Assembly: GCA_037953625.1 (NCBI GenBank)
Contig: CM075650.1
Coordinates: 148,705,206 to 148,769,205, forward strand
DNA length: 64,000 nucleotides
DNA from: Crotalaria pallida
Lineage: Eukaryota; Streptophyta; Magnoliopsida; Fabales; Fabaceae
Direction: 5' to 3'
Positions 46,705 to 58,223 of the stretch are shown here, in pieces (within the stretch, counting starts at the first letter, position 1; every line of letters begins with the position of its first letter). A program made the translations under genes and the position numbers. The notes beneath the pieces are model-generated. The model was given only the letters and a program-made list of their open reading frames with translations. It had not been told where the DNA came from and searched no databases.

Positions 46705-48881
46705 ACCATCCTTGCATGTGTCTGGGGTTAATTGCTGCTCAAAGATATATTTACATATATACATACATAGAAATGGATATAAGGTACCTATGGCGTTTTG
46801 TTGATACTTTTGTCACTTTTATCCCCTCGACTCCTGCAGTATGGTATCTTTGTTTCTCCTTGAGGTTACCGATCATTTGTTTAGCTTGTAGAGTTGGATG
46901 GAACTTCGAGGATCTTGATGACTTAAATTATGATGCACAATGTGATGTGTTGATCTTGAAACGAAAAATTTATGGTTGGATGTTTCTGTCATCTGGAATT
47001 TATTTTAAGAAACATGTTAAGAAGCCATTGTTTGTCACAAGCTGTTTGTTTATTTAGCTGTCTGCTATTGTGTATGGTTATTTCTTATGATCTTCCTCCT
47101 GTGCCATATGAAGTAGTAGCGGATTCTCTGTTGTCTTTCGCATAGTTTAATGTTATTTGGTGTCAAACTTGGAATGTCTGTCACCATTAGATGACCGATT
47201 TTTGTTTCCCGTCGCTTTGTCTGTTAACGTTATTAGGTCACAATGGCCCGGCCTCCTACTCCTGCACAGGATAATTTCCGGTGTCATTTCATCTCTGATT
47301 GGTCAAAAGTCATTAAGTTATCGAGTATTTGAGTCAAGTACTTTTAAAATTTAATTTCTTGACCAATCAGAGGGATTTGCCATCTACTGAATGTCATTTT
47401 CTATGGCTGCTTAGAGAAGTTGTTGTGCAAATCTGGTGTACTAAAAGTGGGGTGACCAAGTTGATAACATTTTAATTGTGGTAGTTAATCAATAGATAAC
47501 TACAATTATTAAGAATGCAATTCAAGTGGTCCATTTGACCTGGATATATATATATATATATATATATATATTGACCAAAGTAATTTTTTACCCTATTAAC
47601 AAGATATATGTCTAATTCCTTTGGAGGTTGTGACTTTGGTTAACTCTTGTATAGTTAAAGAATTTCTGGGCATTGCATGTTATCTTTCTACCAAGGTTCC
47701 TCATCATAAGCCAGCATTGACTACTAGTGGTTTGTTTCACTAGCTTATTTTGCGTGCCACCCATTTGTCCGTCTAGTGTTCAGTGCATAACTAATTTTAC
47801 GCTTATTAAGGATGTTAGCTAGTTGTATTTAATTTTATTAAATTTATAAAAAATAGAGGTATTTTAGTAAAGTATTGAAAATGAAACAAAAAATAAATGA
47901 GATTACAATTTTCCAGGAATGTTTAGGAAAGTCACATTGAGAATGAAACAAAATTTAATAAAGTTAGTTAGTTTTGCTTATATTTTAAACCAAGAGAAAT
48001 ATGTTTTTTATTTATTACGAGCCGGAGGGTGTTATTTTTGATAATAAAAATTTCCTTTTATTTTTTAAACGAAATATTAACGAGTGTTCTTAGGGCATTT
48101 CATAAGAAGTCAAAAGAGGTAATTTTTTATAAGGAAATGATAAATTTTATATATCGAGGAGTGTCTGATTTAGTTTTTCAAATAATAATAAGTTACTCAG
48201 ATTATATTGCTCAAAGAATGCCATATTAGGGCATTAGGGCACTAGTTAACACAATCCTTATTTTAATTTCTAATCCCTGTATTTTTACATGATACTGTAA
48301 TCTTTTGAGTTTGTCTTTTTGGCCAGTAAATGCATCAATGTTTAATAATACTTGTCCTGATTTTGTTCACTTGCTTGATGAGATCAAGGTTGAGTAATAA
48401 ATGTTTTGTTTTTAAATTGGTGTACGAACTCAATTACTTGCATCTCTTTTTTTATATGGGTTCGGTACTCCTAATTTTTCAGGTGAGTTTTGCTTTTAAA
48501 AAAAGGTGAATATTCAGATTAGGTATATAATTTTAACATATAATTTGTTTTATATTCAGGTGAGTTTTATTGTTTATGCAAATAAAATAAGTCCGATGTT
48601 AATCCAAATGTTAAATCTCAATGTTCAAATGATATTACTTTTAAAAAAATTTCTTGCTTTTTTTTGTCAAACCTTACATATGGTCAAATCAATCTCGTTG
48701 TCATAAAGAGCAAGCGATATCTTTTCCCCCTCACCCTTTTCCTTGGGGCCCTACGGTAGACCCCTCCAGACCCATTGTCTTTTAATATATGGTATTCAAA
48801 TCCATAGCTTATATTCATTCATTGACACATCATATGCTCATATAGACAATGCCAATCTATTTGGATTACAAGCAATTATAG
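46705..48881. other. 3' flank of CID copy B
   Basis: The first ~1.1 kb parallels copy A (3' UTR-like). An (AT)n run lies at about 47545-47572. One Stowaway-like unit lies at about 47785-48030 (GCTTATATTTTAAACCAAGAG near its end, then GAGCCGGAGGG). No further gene. Confidence 0.55.
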
Positions 48882-49177
48882 TGCATGTTTGGTTCTGCGG
48901 TGAATTAGTCTAGAATCAATTTTGAAATGCCAACGCTGCTAAGTGCATGTTTGGTTCTGCGGTGAATTAATTCAGAATCAATTTTGAAATGTCAACGCTG
49001 CTAAGTGCATGTTTGATTCTGCGGTGAGTTAACCCAAAATCAATTTTCTGCTCCAACGTAATTTTGGGACCATAATTGATTTTTAGAGTTATAACCAAAG
49101 ATGGCCTAACAGTTGTTTCCGTTCCAATGTGATGTTGGGATCAGAATTGATTTTGTAAATCTAAAACCAAACATGCT
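48882..49177. mobile_element. 296-bp MITE with three internal repeats
   Basis: Termini TGCATGTTTGGTTCTG and the inverted AAAACCAAACATGCT are flanked by TAG on both sides (48879-48881, 49178-49180). Copy A has one TAG at the empty site (17801-17803). A 3-bp duplication and a GTTTGG terminus suggest the Harbinger group. The first ~180 bp consist of three direct copies of a ~63-bp unit starting TGCATGTTTGGTTCTGCGGT, so the terminal sequence itself is tandemly repeated. Confidence 0.75.
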
Positions 49178-50455
49178 TAGTAAATTCGTGAAGATCAGAC
49201 AAGAATCACGTATATGAATGACTTTCTAACTAATCATTTAAAGTTAATGATAGAAAATCAGCATCAATTATAATTCTAAAAGAAAATATCACAACTTGCC
49301 CATCAAAATGTTGGGATATTTAGACACGTTTTAATCATTTTGCTTTTGGCTTATCTTTTGATGAAATAAAAAATATATAATTGAATAGCAATTTATTATG
49401 AACGGTCTGGATTACGAACAAATAGAAGGCTCTTTTCATACCTTTGTTCATAACTTGTTTGTGGGTCAATGAACATTAAGCTACATCAATCTAAATTATA
49501 TAAGGATTTTTTTAACCTTAGTCTTAAGCATCTTTAATTAGATAAGTTTTCTTGAAAAAATAATGATATAAAACTTTATATCTCATTTTTAGGTTCTTAT
49601 CCTCAGCCCTTAGGGCTGATGTTAAACAAACCCATTATAGAATATGATAAATAATTGAAATCGTTACTTTAAAAAAAATTACTATACCTCAATTAATAAA
49701 TCTATATCAAAATATGATGCATAATAATATAAATTTTAGGCTAAATTATGTAATTGGTCATTAAAACGTCAAGCGGTTTTGATTCTTAAAAGTTTATTTG
49801 ACCTGGACAGGTCCCTAATATTTCAAAAGTTTTGGAAAATGTCTCTATTTTGAAAGTCTTTGTCCTCTAAAAACATTAACTCTTCAATTTTTGGAAAAAC
49901 GAAACTCAAAGGCAAATAATCGAGCCTCGATTCAAAGACATCGGTGTGTGATGGGCGATTTGTTTTGAAGAATTGGTGAAGTGTTGAAGCTCTTAAGTGT
50001 TTGGTATGTTCATTTCTTTTGAATCTCATTTTTTCGTAATTTGCGTTTCTGGCCATGGGGGTTGGCTATTTATAGTGTTTTTGAATTTGAGTTAGAAAAG
50101 TTTGATGGGGGCCACTTAGGGTTTAGTTGTGAGAGCATTGTCGGGTTATTTATCTTTGTCTCGTTGTTAGTGCTTTTTAAAAGCCTTTGGGGTTTGTGTT
50201 GATGCCGATTGTTGACATTCATGCCTTTCCTTTTGAGTACCTATTTGTTAGTTAGGGTTTTGAATAGGAATTAAATTATTGTTTATTGTCTTTCCTTATA
50301 TTAATTAACATTATAATTTCTTTATTAAGGTAGTTGTTTAATATTTGTGAGATGTGGGGGGACCAATTGTAATAATTTTAGTTATTTATTGGCATTGTGC
50401 TTATGGTAATGGGAGGGACCATTAACCCTAATTCTACATTACATGTTATCCTGGG

Positions 50456-53400
50456 ATGAGTTTCATGGTTGTGGTGCACCATAGGGGAACTTTTTTCTAG
50501 AGATGACAAGATGTCTTATAATGAAGGTGAGGTGTATGTTGTTCATGGAATCGACGAAGATAGGTGGTCGTACTTTGAGGAATTGACTTTCCTAAAGGCA
50601 TTAAGGTATATGGAAAGTGCCAAACTTTGGTGAAAACCCTAATGAGGGAGCATGGAAAAGTTGAGACAGTTATCCAGGGACACACGTAGTAGAGCTTGCC
50701 AACTATGCAATCCAGCATGGTGTTGAGGTGGTTATATATGTGGAGCATGATCTTGTGATAGTGCCATCAATCGTGGAGATGACAAAGAAGTTGAAAACGT
50801 AAGTAGTGATGATGACAATGTCAAGTCAGTTCACTTTGGTGAAAGTGAAGAGGAAAGGGAGTTTGACCTAGACGGTGAGTTTGGTGATATTTTAACGCCT
50901 GCACATGATGAAGTTGAACAATCTTTACAAGATGATGGATGAGATGTAGCACAACTTGTACAAGAGGAAGTTGCAGCAACTACTGACATTGCACCAGTTT
51001 TAGAATGTAGGCCTGAAAAGTTAAAGATAAGAAGGTCCAAGCCAAAGAAGGGTGTTGCCCACAAGATGCAGTGTGAGACTTAAAAAAAGGGCAAATAAGA
51101 GTAGTGAGGGGACTGAATGAACACAGGGAAATCAAACAACTTAGGGAACTCAAAGTTTTGGTATGGGAGAAGTTGGTGGTGAACAACATGTCCATAATGA
51201 AGATCATGTTGTTGACAATACTTATGTACTTGAAGTAGAATACATCACTGATGAATTGGACAGTGGAGCGGAAGATAACTCTAACTTTGATGTGATTAGA
51301 AGACCAAGATATCCAGTTTTTAGGAGACATAATTTACACAAAGATTTCAAGTTTGTGGTTGGAATGGAGTTTCATTCCAGCCAAGAGTTTAAAGATGCTA
51401 TCAGGGAGTATTTTGAATTGAATGGTAGATTTATTAAGTTTATGACAAATGATGGACAAAGAGCAAGGGTGGTTTGCACATTTGGATGTGGATTTGAGGC
51501 ATTTGTGAGTCAAGTTGGGGTTAATCATACATTCAAACTGAAGTCCAAACATGATAAGCACACTTGTGGCGGAGTGTTTGACAATCCCAGTACTAACTCG
51601 AAATGGATTGCTAAGAAAGTTGAGGATAAGATAAGTTCAAGCTTCAATTTAAGATTTTTGAAATCATTGATGAAATGAGGAGGGCACGAGCTGTGGAAAT
51701 TACCGCATGAAGATCTTGGTCAGCAAAGCAGGTTACCAAGGAAGTTGTTGAGGGGGAATGCTATCAAGAAATATTCACTACTATGGAGGTACACTGTCGA
51801 TTTGAGAAGGGTGAATGCTCAAAATAACTACAAGTTGCAGTTGATTAGGCCTCAAGCTGTACTTCAACCAAGGTTTGGTAGCTTCTATATGTGTTTGGAA
51901 GGATGCAAGAAGGGTTTTTTTGGCCGCTTGTAGGCCAATCATATGCATTGATAGGTGTCATCTCAAGACCAAATATAAAGGGATTTCATTAGTTGCATTG
52001 GGAAATAACCCTAATGATCGGTTCTTCCCACTTTCATTTACTACTATTGAGACAGAAAATAAGGAGACTTGGAGGTGGCTTTTAAATAACTTTTTTTCAT
52101 GTTCTGGGTGATATGAGGAGCAAGAGATGAGTGTTTATGTCTAACCAACAAAAGGTATGACAACAAATTGCATTATATTTGTTTATGTCTATTTGAATTT
52201 GTGAAAATATTCATAAGTAAAATATATGTTTTTGTCTTGTAGGGTCTGTAATATGTTTTTGAAGAGTTGTTGGGAGGTGTTGAGCATTGCAACTGTCTGA
52301 GGCACCTTTACAACAACTTCAAGAAGGCCTTTAATAGAGTCACAAAGTTAAAGGATACAATGGTGGCAGCTGCTAAAGCGACCCATGAATATGAATGGAA
52401 GAAACACGTGATAGACATGAGGGAAATGACTGAAGAAGGATACAACTTGCTCATGAGTCATTCACTTAACACATGGTATAAGCATGCCTTTAGCTTTTAT
52501 CTTAGGTGTGATATTTTTGATGAATAACCTTAGTGAAGCATTTAATAGCACTATCTTGGTAGCTAGGGATAAACCTATTATAACCATGTTTGAGTGAATA
52601 GGACTTACTTGATGGTAGATTTGCTACACATAGGGTCAAAATGGATAAATATACTGGGAATATAATGCCTAAACCAATGAAAAGGATAGATAGAGAGGTT
52701 GTGGCAAGTGAAAATTGGATACCTAAATATGTTGAGGGGGTTTATTTTAGGTCCCCATGTACACCCTGAGGAGGGGAAGTTCTCTGTAAACCTTAGTAGG
52801 AAAAGTTGCTCTTGCAATTTTTGGGAATTGACAAGTATACCATGTAGACATGCTCTTGCTGGCATTGACTTCAAAGGTGAAGAGATTGAACTATATGTGC
52901 ATCAATATTACAAGAAGGAGATGTATGCACAATGCTATGTTGGTATAATCAGCCCAATTAATGGACAAGAGATGTGGCCTAGCACTGATAAACCTAACAT
53001 TTTGCCACCTGCTTACAAGAGAGGTGTTGGAAAACCAAAGAAATTGAGAAGAAGAGAACCTGACGAGTCTCGGGATCAAACAAGATGGGGAAGATCAAAC
53101 ACACATAATAGATGTTTTAAATGCAAAGTATCTGGTTAGTACCACAGGACATGCACGCCCCATCTCCTTCCCAACTGAAGACAACAACACTAATGCCCCA
53201 CCTGTTGACAACAACACTGAGATCCCACCTATTACTGACAAGAACATTGAGGCCCCACCTACTGGCAACACTGAGGCCCCACCTAGACAAAAAAAGGAGA
53301 AGAAAGGTAGAAATTTGGGATTGTGTCTAATTTTTCCGTTATATGTAATTGGGATTGTATAATAAGATTGTTGCAACTCCTCAAGTTGCTGATGTTGTAA

Positions 53401-53500
53401 TACCTGAGCCTGAAGTTCAGCAATCTGCACAAGTTACTCATCACACTTTAATGATATCTATGTCTCTTTTAGAATACTGCAAGATCTGTTAAGAATGAAA
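50456..53500 (+). pseudogene. mudrA-type MULE transposase relic, copy B
   Basis: Order of recognisable parts: N-terminal MSFMVVVHH domain (50456, stop after about 14 codons); acidic linker; MuDR DNA-binding part at 51163-51678 (FKFVVGMEFHSSQEFKDAI, VVCTFGCGFEAFV, KHDKHTCGG, stop at 51676-51678); MULE catalytic part near 51875-52111 (IICIDRCHLKTKYKGISLVA with one catalytic Asp, then ETENKETWRWLL); the following segment 52267-52527 (HCNCLRHLYNNFKKAF); SWIM zinc finger near 52790-52870 (CSCNFWELTSIPCRH); and a C-terminal zinc knuckle (CFKCKVSG then a stop in place of the next residue, then RTC, near 53110-53150). Stops and frame changes separate nearly every part, so it is inactive. An intron-like gap lies around 52140-52245. 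Confidence 0.8.
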
Positions 53501-54240
53501 GGAAACAAGCAATGAATGAACGGTCAAGCACTTTTACTGATGGGGCAAAGAAGTTAAAGAAGAAGGATTGAATGAATATTATTGTCTACGTTTTGTTTTA
53601 TGTTCATTTGTATATTTTGGAACTGGTCATGTGTATGGGCAGTATTAAGAACCCTTATATTTTGTGGATCACTTTAAGTAAATTGTGGAAGTGTGTTTAT
53701 GGTTAAGATAGAGAACACAACTTCATTTTTTTGGTAAACCTTTTTATGTTAATGGAGGTATTACATGGCTGGTATGGATTGGAGCCTTTTTTTTTTGTGA
53801 ACAATGATGAATGAATAGTTAACCTCATTTATTGGTTATTATTACATGTTTATTTAATTTTTTTTATGAGCAATGAAATCAAGTAACATAAATTACAAGT
53901 TGCTTTTTACCTTATATGTATTTTTTTTATGAGCAATAAAATCAGATTACAAAACTACAAAAGTTAACAGGAACATTCATGAAATACCAGATATCTCATT
54001 AACTAACCCCAAGTTTAACAAGTGCACTCACATAAGTTAAACTCTTAGACATAGTTTTAGGACACTAATCCAAACTGCATTATACAACAACTACATCATA
54101 TTGATCCGTGACAATGGTTTTCAATTACACCCCACACCTAATTACCCGTGTCAAGGGCCACCCATCATAGACAACAAGCAAATCCCAAAAATCATACACC
54201 ATGACAACAAAAAACCACACATAAGCATCTTCACCTTCCA
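53500..54240. other. Convergent intergenic part of the MuDR-like element
   Basis: AT-rich DNA between the end of the transposase relic and the minus-strand relic. The last transposase-frame trace (GAAAGGAAACAAGCAATGAA region) ends near 53570. No gene. Confidence 0.5.
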
Positions 54241-54243
54241 TCT

Positions 54244-54660
54244 CTAGTACCCTAATTTGCTTTGAACCTTGCTTAATTTTCCTTTGGACACTTCACGTGC
54301 TTGGCATACATGCAGATGCTTCCTGTGCTTGTACATCTTTTGTTTATCTTCTTCTTCATCTTCTGACATGAAGTATCCTCTGGTTTTGTTTTTCTCATGA
54401 ATCTACAAATAAGGCAGGTATTAGAAGAACAACGTTTGAACAAAGATTTAGAAAACTTGAAACAAAATGATAAGGAAGACTTCGAGCAAACCTTCCACTA
54501 AGAGCATCTCCAAAATCTTCTATTCGTATTGTTGAAGCTATGAGATGTCAACAATCTCATTGAGGCTCCACAGTCACAACGTTTCTTCCGAGAAATGATA
54601 AACAACGAGGATGATGATGAGTTACGACTTTTAGAAATGTCATCCCTGTGAACAAGAGAT
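54244..54660 (-). pseudogene. GRF-type zinc-finger protein relic, second gene of the MuDR-like element
   Basis: On the minus strand, about 54655-54505 encodes SKSRNSSSSS, then RKKRCDCGASMRLLTSHSFN and NTNRRFWRC. The spacing C-x-C-G ... TS ... N..RRFW.C is that of the GRF zinc finger (family of the small plant proteins annotated At4g04775-like). The exon meets a stop (TAG) right after. A second exon (54402-54244) follows an acceptor TTATTTGTAG| and encodes an acidic then basic helix (SEDEEEDKQKMYKHRKHL) ending in a proper stop at 54244-54246. The start codon is not identifiable. Its position and orientation, convergent with the transposase, recall mudrB in maize MuDR, but the domain is unrelated to mudrB as far as I know. 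Possibly host-derived cargo. Confidence 0.55.
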
Positions 54661-55117
54661 GAAGAATGGGTGAAACCCTAAATAAGGATTAAGAAAGAAG
54701 AATGGGTCGAAATCCTAAACAATAGACAAGGAATGGGTCGAAAACCTAAAAAAGAAATGAAGCTCGTCTTCAATGGCACCGTAGCAGTAGAGAGAAGGAT
54801 TTAAACTCGTCGAAACCCTAAGAAAGAAGAAGGAAGGATTGGGGAAGAGATGAAGAAAGAAGGTCAAAATCCTAAATAGAAATTGGGGAAGAAAGAGTCA
54901 TGTGCCACGCACGTGCCTTGTTAATACATGTCATGGCCTAACGTGTAGCCACTTGGCAGTCCGATGTGGCTGAACGTTAGCCAAGTGGCACTTAACTGAC
55001 ATAACGGACCTTTTCCAAAACTTTTGAAATATTAGGGACCGGTCCCAATTAAATAAACTTTTAAGGATCAAAACCAAAACTGCTCAAAGTTTTAGGGATC
55101 AATTTCATAATTTAGCC

Positions 55118-55734
55118 GACATTTTATTAATTTCTAAAGTGCTAGTGAAATTTGGTCCAGTTTAATGCATTTTATTTAGTTTCTAAAGAGCTTTACCATA
55201 ATAACTTAATGAAAAATGATATTTATCTAATTAATTTTTTTTTGTCTTTGGAAAAAACATTTTGGCTATAAAAAATAATACATAATAATAACAATCACAA
55301 TATAAAGAAAGCATGCTTGTTACTTGTAATATCATATCAAATAAGTGTATAATATTTTTTACTATATTTTATTTTAAAAAATATCACAACTTCCGTAATT
55401 ATTTGTCGTTATATTGTATCATACTCTTTTTACTATTTTCTTATGAATCAATTTAATTAAGTGTTTTATTTTGATTCAAGTGGACTAAAATTTATTAAAG
55501 GGTGATTGGTTCCAACGATACATGCCTACTTCACCTTAAGCAAAAATTTAGATTTGAGTCATGAGAACGAAGAAAACCACAACTGGAATAATTATACTCA
55601 GTACATTGTGAGGCTCTTAACTTGAGCAAGATTGATATCAAGATTGGAGATAAATATTGATTTGAGCTAATGAAAAGAATCGCAAGTTGAGAGAGAAGAA
55701 GATTGATTTGGATCAAAAGTACGAAAATGCATAC
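55118..55734. other. AT-rich spacer
   Basis: No gene or clear element boundary is visible between the MuDR-like element and the foldback element. The only short reading frames lack any recognisable domain. Confidence 0.5.
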
Positions 55735-56640
55735 TCATTAACTTAAGGATATACTCATCCTTACATTGGCTAAATCTAAGGCCCATGTGGATTTAAGCCA
55801 TTGGACGACTGAGATTGATGGATGAGAGTATGGTATATGTATAAACCTGGTTAAGTTGAGTACATCATAGAAAATGATTATCCGTAGGTTTTTTTTTAAA
55901 CTATTTTTTTTAAAGAATTGATAAATTCTCCTAAACATAATGACCTTTTTTTTTAAAAAAAATTTAACATAGATTTACTCAGAATATTTTTTTTACACAT
56001 ATTCGTATACACATTTATTAGAATATGTCAATTTTAAATACAGTTTTTACTCAATATATTTTTTTTTTCAGAACAGAGTAAAAAAAAATTTAATCAAAAT
56101 CATAAAAACGAGTGCATATCACCGAAGAAGAATACACATAGAATATTTTTGAAATAACTAAATTTGAAAACAAGGAAAAATAAATTTTAACCTTTGTCAG
56201 GGAGTACATAATAAATTAAAAGTAAAAAAAGAAAATCTGAATAACAAAAAAATATATATTTGTGAAAAGGAAAATACATAGGATATTTAAAAAAAAATTT
56301 AAAAAATAAAAAAAATTCTACAAGAGCTGAAAATTTTGCATTGAAAATTAGAAACGAGATCTATATTATGGACAAAAAAATATTCAAAAAAGTATTCAAA
56401 AACTGTGATTAATGTATTTTTTAAGGTCATTATTTTAGGAGAATTTATCATTAAAAAAAAAGTTTACCAAAAAAAAAGTACAGATGACCATTTTCTATGG
56501 CGCACTCAACTTAACCAGGTGTATACATACATCATGCTCCCATCCATCGATCTCAGCTGTCCAATGGCTTAAATGAACATTGGCCTTAAATTTAGGCAAT
56601 GAGTATCTGCACTCATTCACAATGGATGAGTACTGTATAA
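55735..56640. mobile_element. Foldback-type DNA element with ~200-bp inverted arms
   Basis: The left arm (about 55735-55960) and right arm (about 56420-56640) are inverted copies. Paired landmarks: TTTAAGCCATTGGACGACTG with CAGCTGTCCAATGGCTTAAA; ACCTGGTTAAGTTGAGT with ACTCAACTTAACCAGGT; ATCATAGAAAATGATTATC with GACCATTTTCTATGGC; and AATTCTCCTAAA with TTTAGGAGAATTTATC. The centre is AT-rich. Exact ends and a target duplication could not be fixed. No coding content. Confidence 0.68.
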
Positions 56641-56773
56641 TGACCATTTATACATCAACTAACTAATCTAGCTATAGTTAGGTTAATTTAATTTTGTTCA
56701 ATAAACTAACTATGATTAAATACATAACAAAATTGGTTATTTATCAGCTTGTGCATAGTGCTAGCTAGTTAAC

Positions 56774-57087
56774 TAATGCACTCCTAAGTCTAGATGAACT
56801 AGTAGATGAATTAACGAGCTACAAAATTAACAATAAAATAAACAAGCAAGAGGAAAAGGGTAACAACGTTCTGCCTTCCTCAGCTACAGCTGAGATTTTA
56901 TATAGCAACAAACCCTAAAGTTCCTTAATGGGTTGCCTAGAAGGTCTTAGGCCCAATAACACTGAAAACTGAAATTCAAAAGACATTACACAACTTTTAA
57001 ATAAAATACTGAATAAGGCTTAAAACATAGTCCTGTAGCTTGGCTGGTGCCTTCTTACTACGAAGGGGCCTAATTGGAAGCCCATCA
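56774..57087 (-). repeat. 3' LTR of the gypsy element
   Basis: 314 bp, compared by hand with 62305-62618: five substitutions and no indels, one of them at the second base of the plus-strand terminus (TAATG here, TGATG in the other). The minus strand reads TGATGGGC...GCATTA. Confidence 0.95.
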
Positions 57088-58223
57088 TTACCCTCCTCTT
57101 CGACAGGACCCTTGTCCTCAAGGGTAGTGGAATTAACAACAAGGCTTGGCTGACCCGGCCCAAGGGAAGAAATGGAATTGGAAATAGGGTTTGAAGTCTT
57201 GGAGTGAGGTGTGGTTGTCAAAGTAGAAGTGGGGGCAGCAGGTACATGCATGTGACGAAGCACATGGGGTGTTGGAACGTGGGCCACGTGGTGTGCAGAT
57301 ATCCCCACACGATTGTGAGTGGAATCCAACGGATCTAATGTGGACGGTCCAGATGCAATAGATAGTGGTGAAGTACTAGCAGGTTCCCAAAGTACTTTAG
57401 GATGCTTGTCAGACTGAAGACTTAAGTCATTTGTTGAAACCTCTCTCAAAGAAACATTCACGTTCTCTAGAACCTCACTGTTCCCTTCTATCTCTTGTGT
57501 CTTTGAAACACTTGAAACGTTATTCTCTTCTACTGGAAAAGCTGTGGCTCTCGGTGCATCCTCTAGAGGGGATTTGTCTTCTCTTTCTCTTGCTTCACTA
57601 CGAGAGGACGTAGAAATCACCGCCAGTGGGAGAGGAACCGAAACCGAGAGGGGATCTCCATGGAAACGGCGGAGGCGACTCACATGGAAGATGGGATGGA
57701 TTCTCGCCGACGGAGGCAGCACCAGTTCATAGGCGACGGGACCAATGCAGCGGCGGATCTGGAAAGGACCGTAGAAACGACGGGACACTTTGTGGGAGGC
57801 ACGACGAGCCACCGTGTGTTGGTGGTGGGGTTGGAGTAGGAGCCATACCCATGAACCAACTTCAAAGGTAACATCTTTTCTTTTAGAATCTGCTTGGGCC
57901 TTCATACGTTGGGTTGCTCTCTGTAAGTGTAACTTAAGATCTGATAAAAGCTTCTCTTTTACTTGCATGAGTGACTCTAATGAGGGAAGAGTGGTACTGC
58001 CTGTGATATAATGTTTGAGGTTGGGGGGAAGGCGACCATAAAGGGCCTGGAAAGGAGACATGCCGATGGAAGAGTGTTTGGTTGTATTGAACCAGTATTC
58101 AGCCATATGCAGGAAACAGAACCATGCTCGAGGGTAATCACTTGCAAAATAGAGAAGGTATGTTTCCAAACACTTGTTAGTAACTTCTATTTGTCCATCA
58201 GATTCAGGGTGATAAGTTGTTCT
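56997..58223 (-). pseudogene. Integrase C-terminus and long Pro/Ser/Thr-rich tail of the gypsy element
   Basis: After the stop at 58224 the frame is open to 56997. First come TYHPESDGQIEV (third catalytic residue) and the SH3-like part ending YELVLPPSARIHPIFHVSRL. About 200 residues of low-complexity Ser/Thr/Pro/His-rich sequence follow in place of a chromodomain. The last residues include LPIRPLRSKKAPAKLQDYVL. The frame crosses the polypurine tract (codons for EEEGN) and ends 91 bp inside the 3' LTR. Confidence 0.85.

Larger units (their letters stand above)
25322..51600. repeat. Segmental duplication, copy B
   Basis: Direct-orientation paralogue of 3030-20520. Its extra length is mostly four insertions absent from A: 27084-36845, 38889-41358, 41832-42300 (including a Stowaway element) and 42545-42698, plus the MITE at 48882-49177. 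Outside these, order and orientation match A throughout. Confidence 0.9.
49739..55117 (+). mobile_element. Full-length MuDR-like element, copy B
   Basis: Left end GGCTAAATTATGTAATTGG; the right end inverted reads GGCTAAATTATGAAATTGA. The inverted repeats share long stretches (CTTAAAAGTTTATTT, GGTCCCTAATATTTCAAAAG). The right one runs about 210 bp (to about 54905) and the left one is shortened by an internal deletion. Flanking 9-mers TAAATTTTA (49730-49738) and GACATTTTA (55118-55126) agree at 7 of 9, a decayed target duplication. It contains a mudrA-type transposase relic on the plus strand and a convergent zinc-finger relic on the minus strand. Since copy A has the same left end and flank, the insertion predates the segmental duplication. 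Confidence 0.82.

Noticed and set aside
56997..58169. Chromodomain at the gypsy integrase C-terminus
   Set aside because: No chromodomain-like aromatic pattern seen after HPIFHVS; the region is low-complexity.
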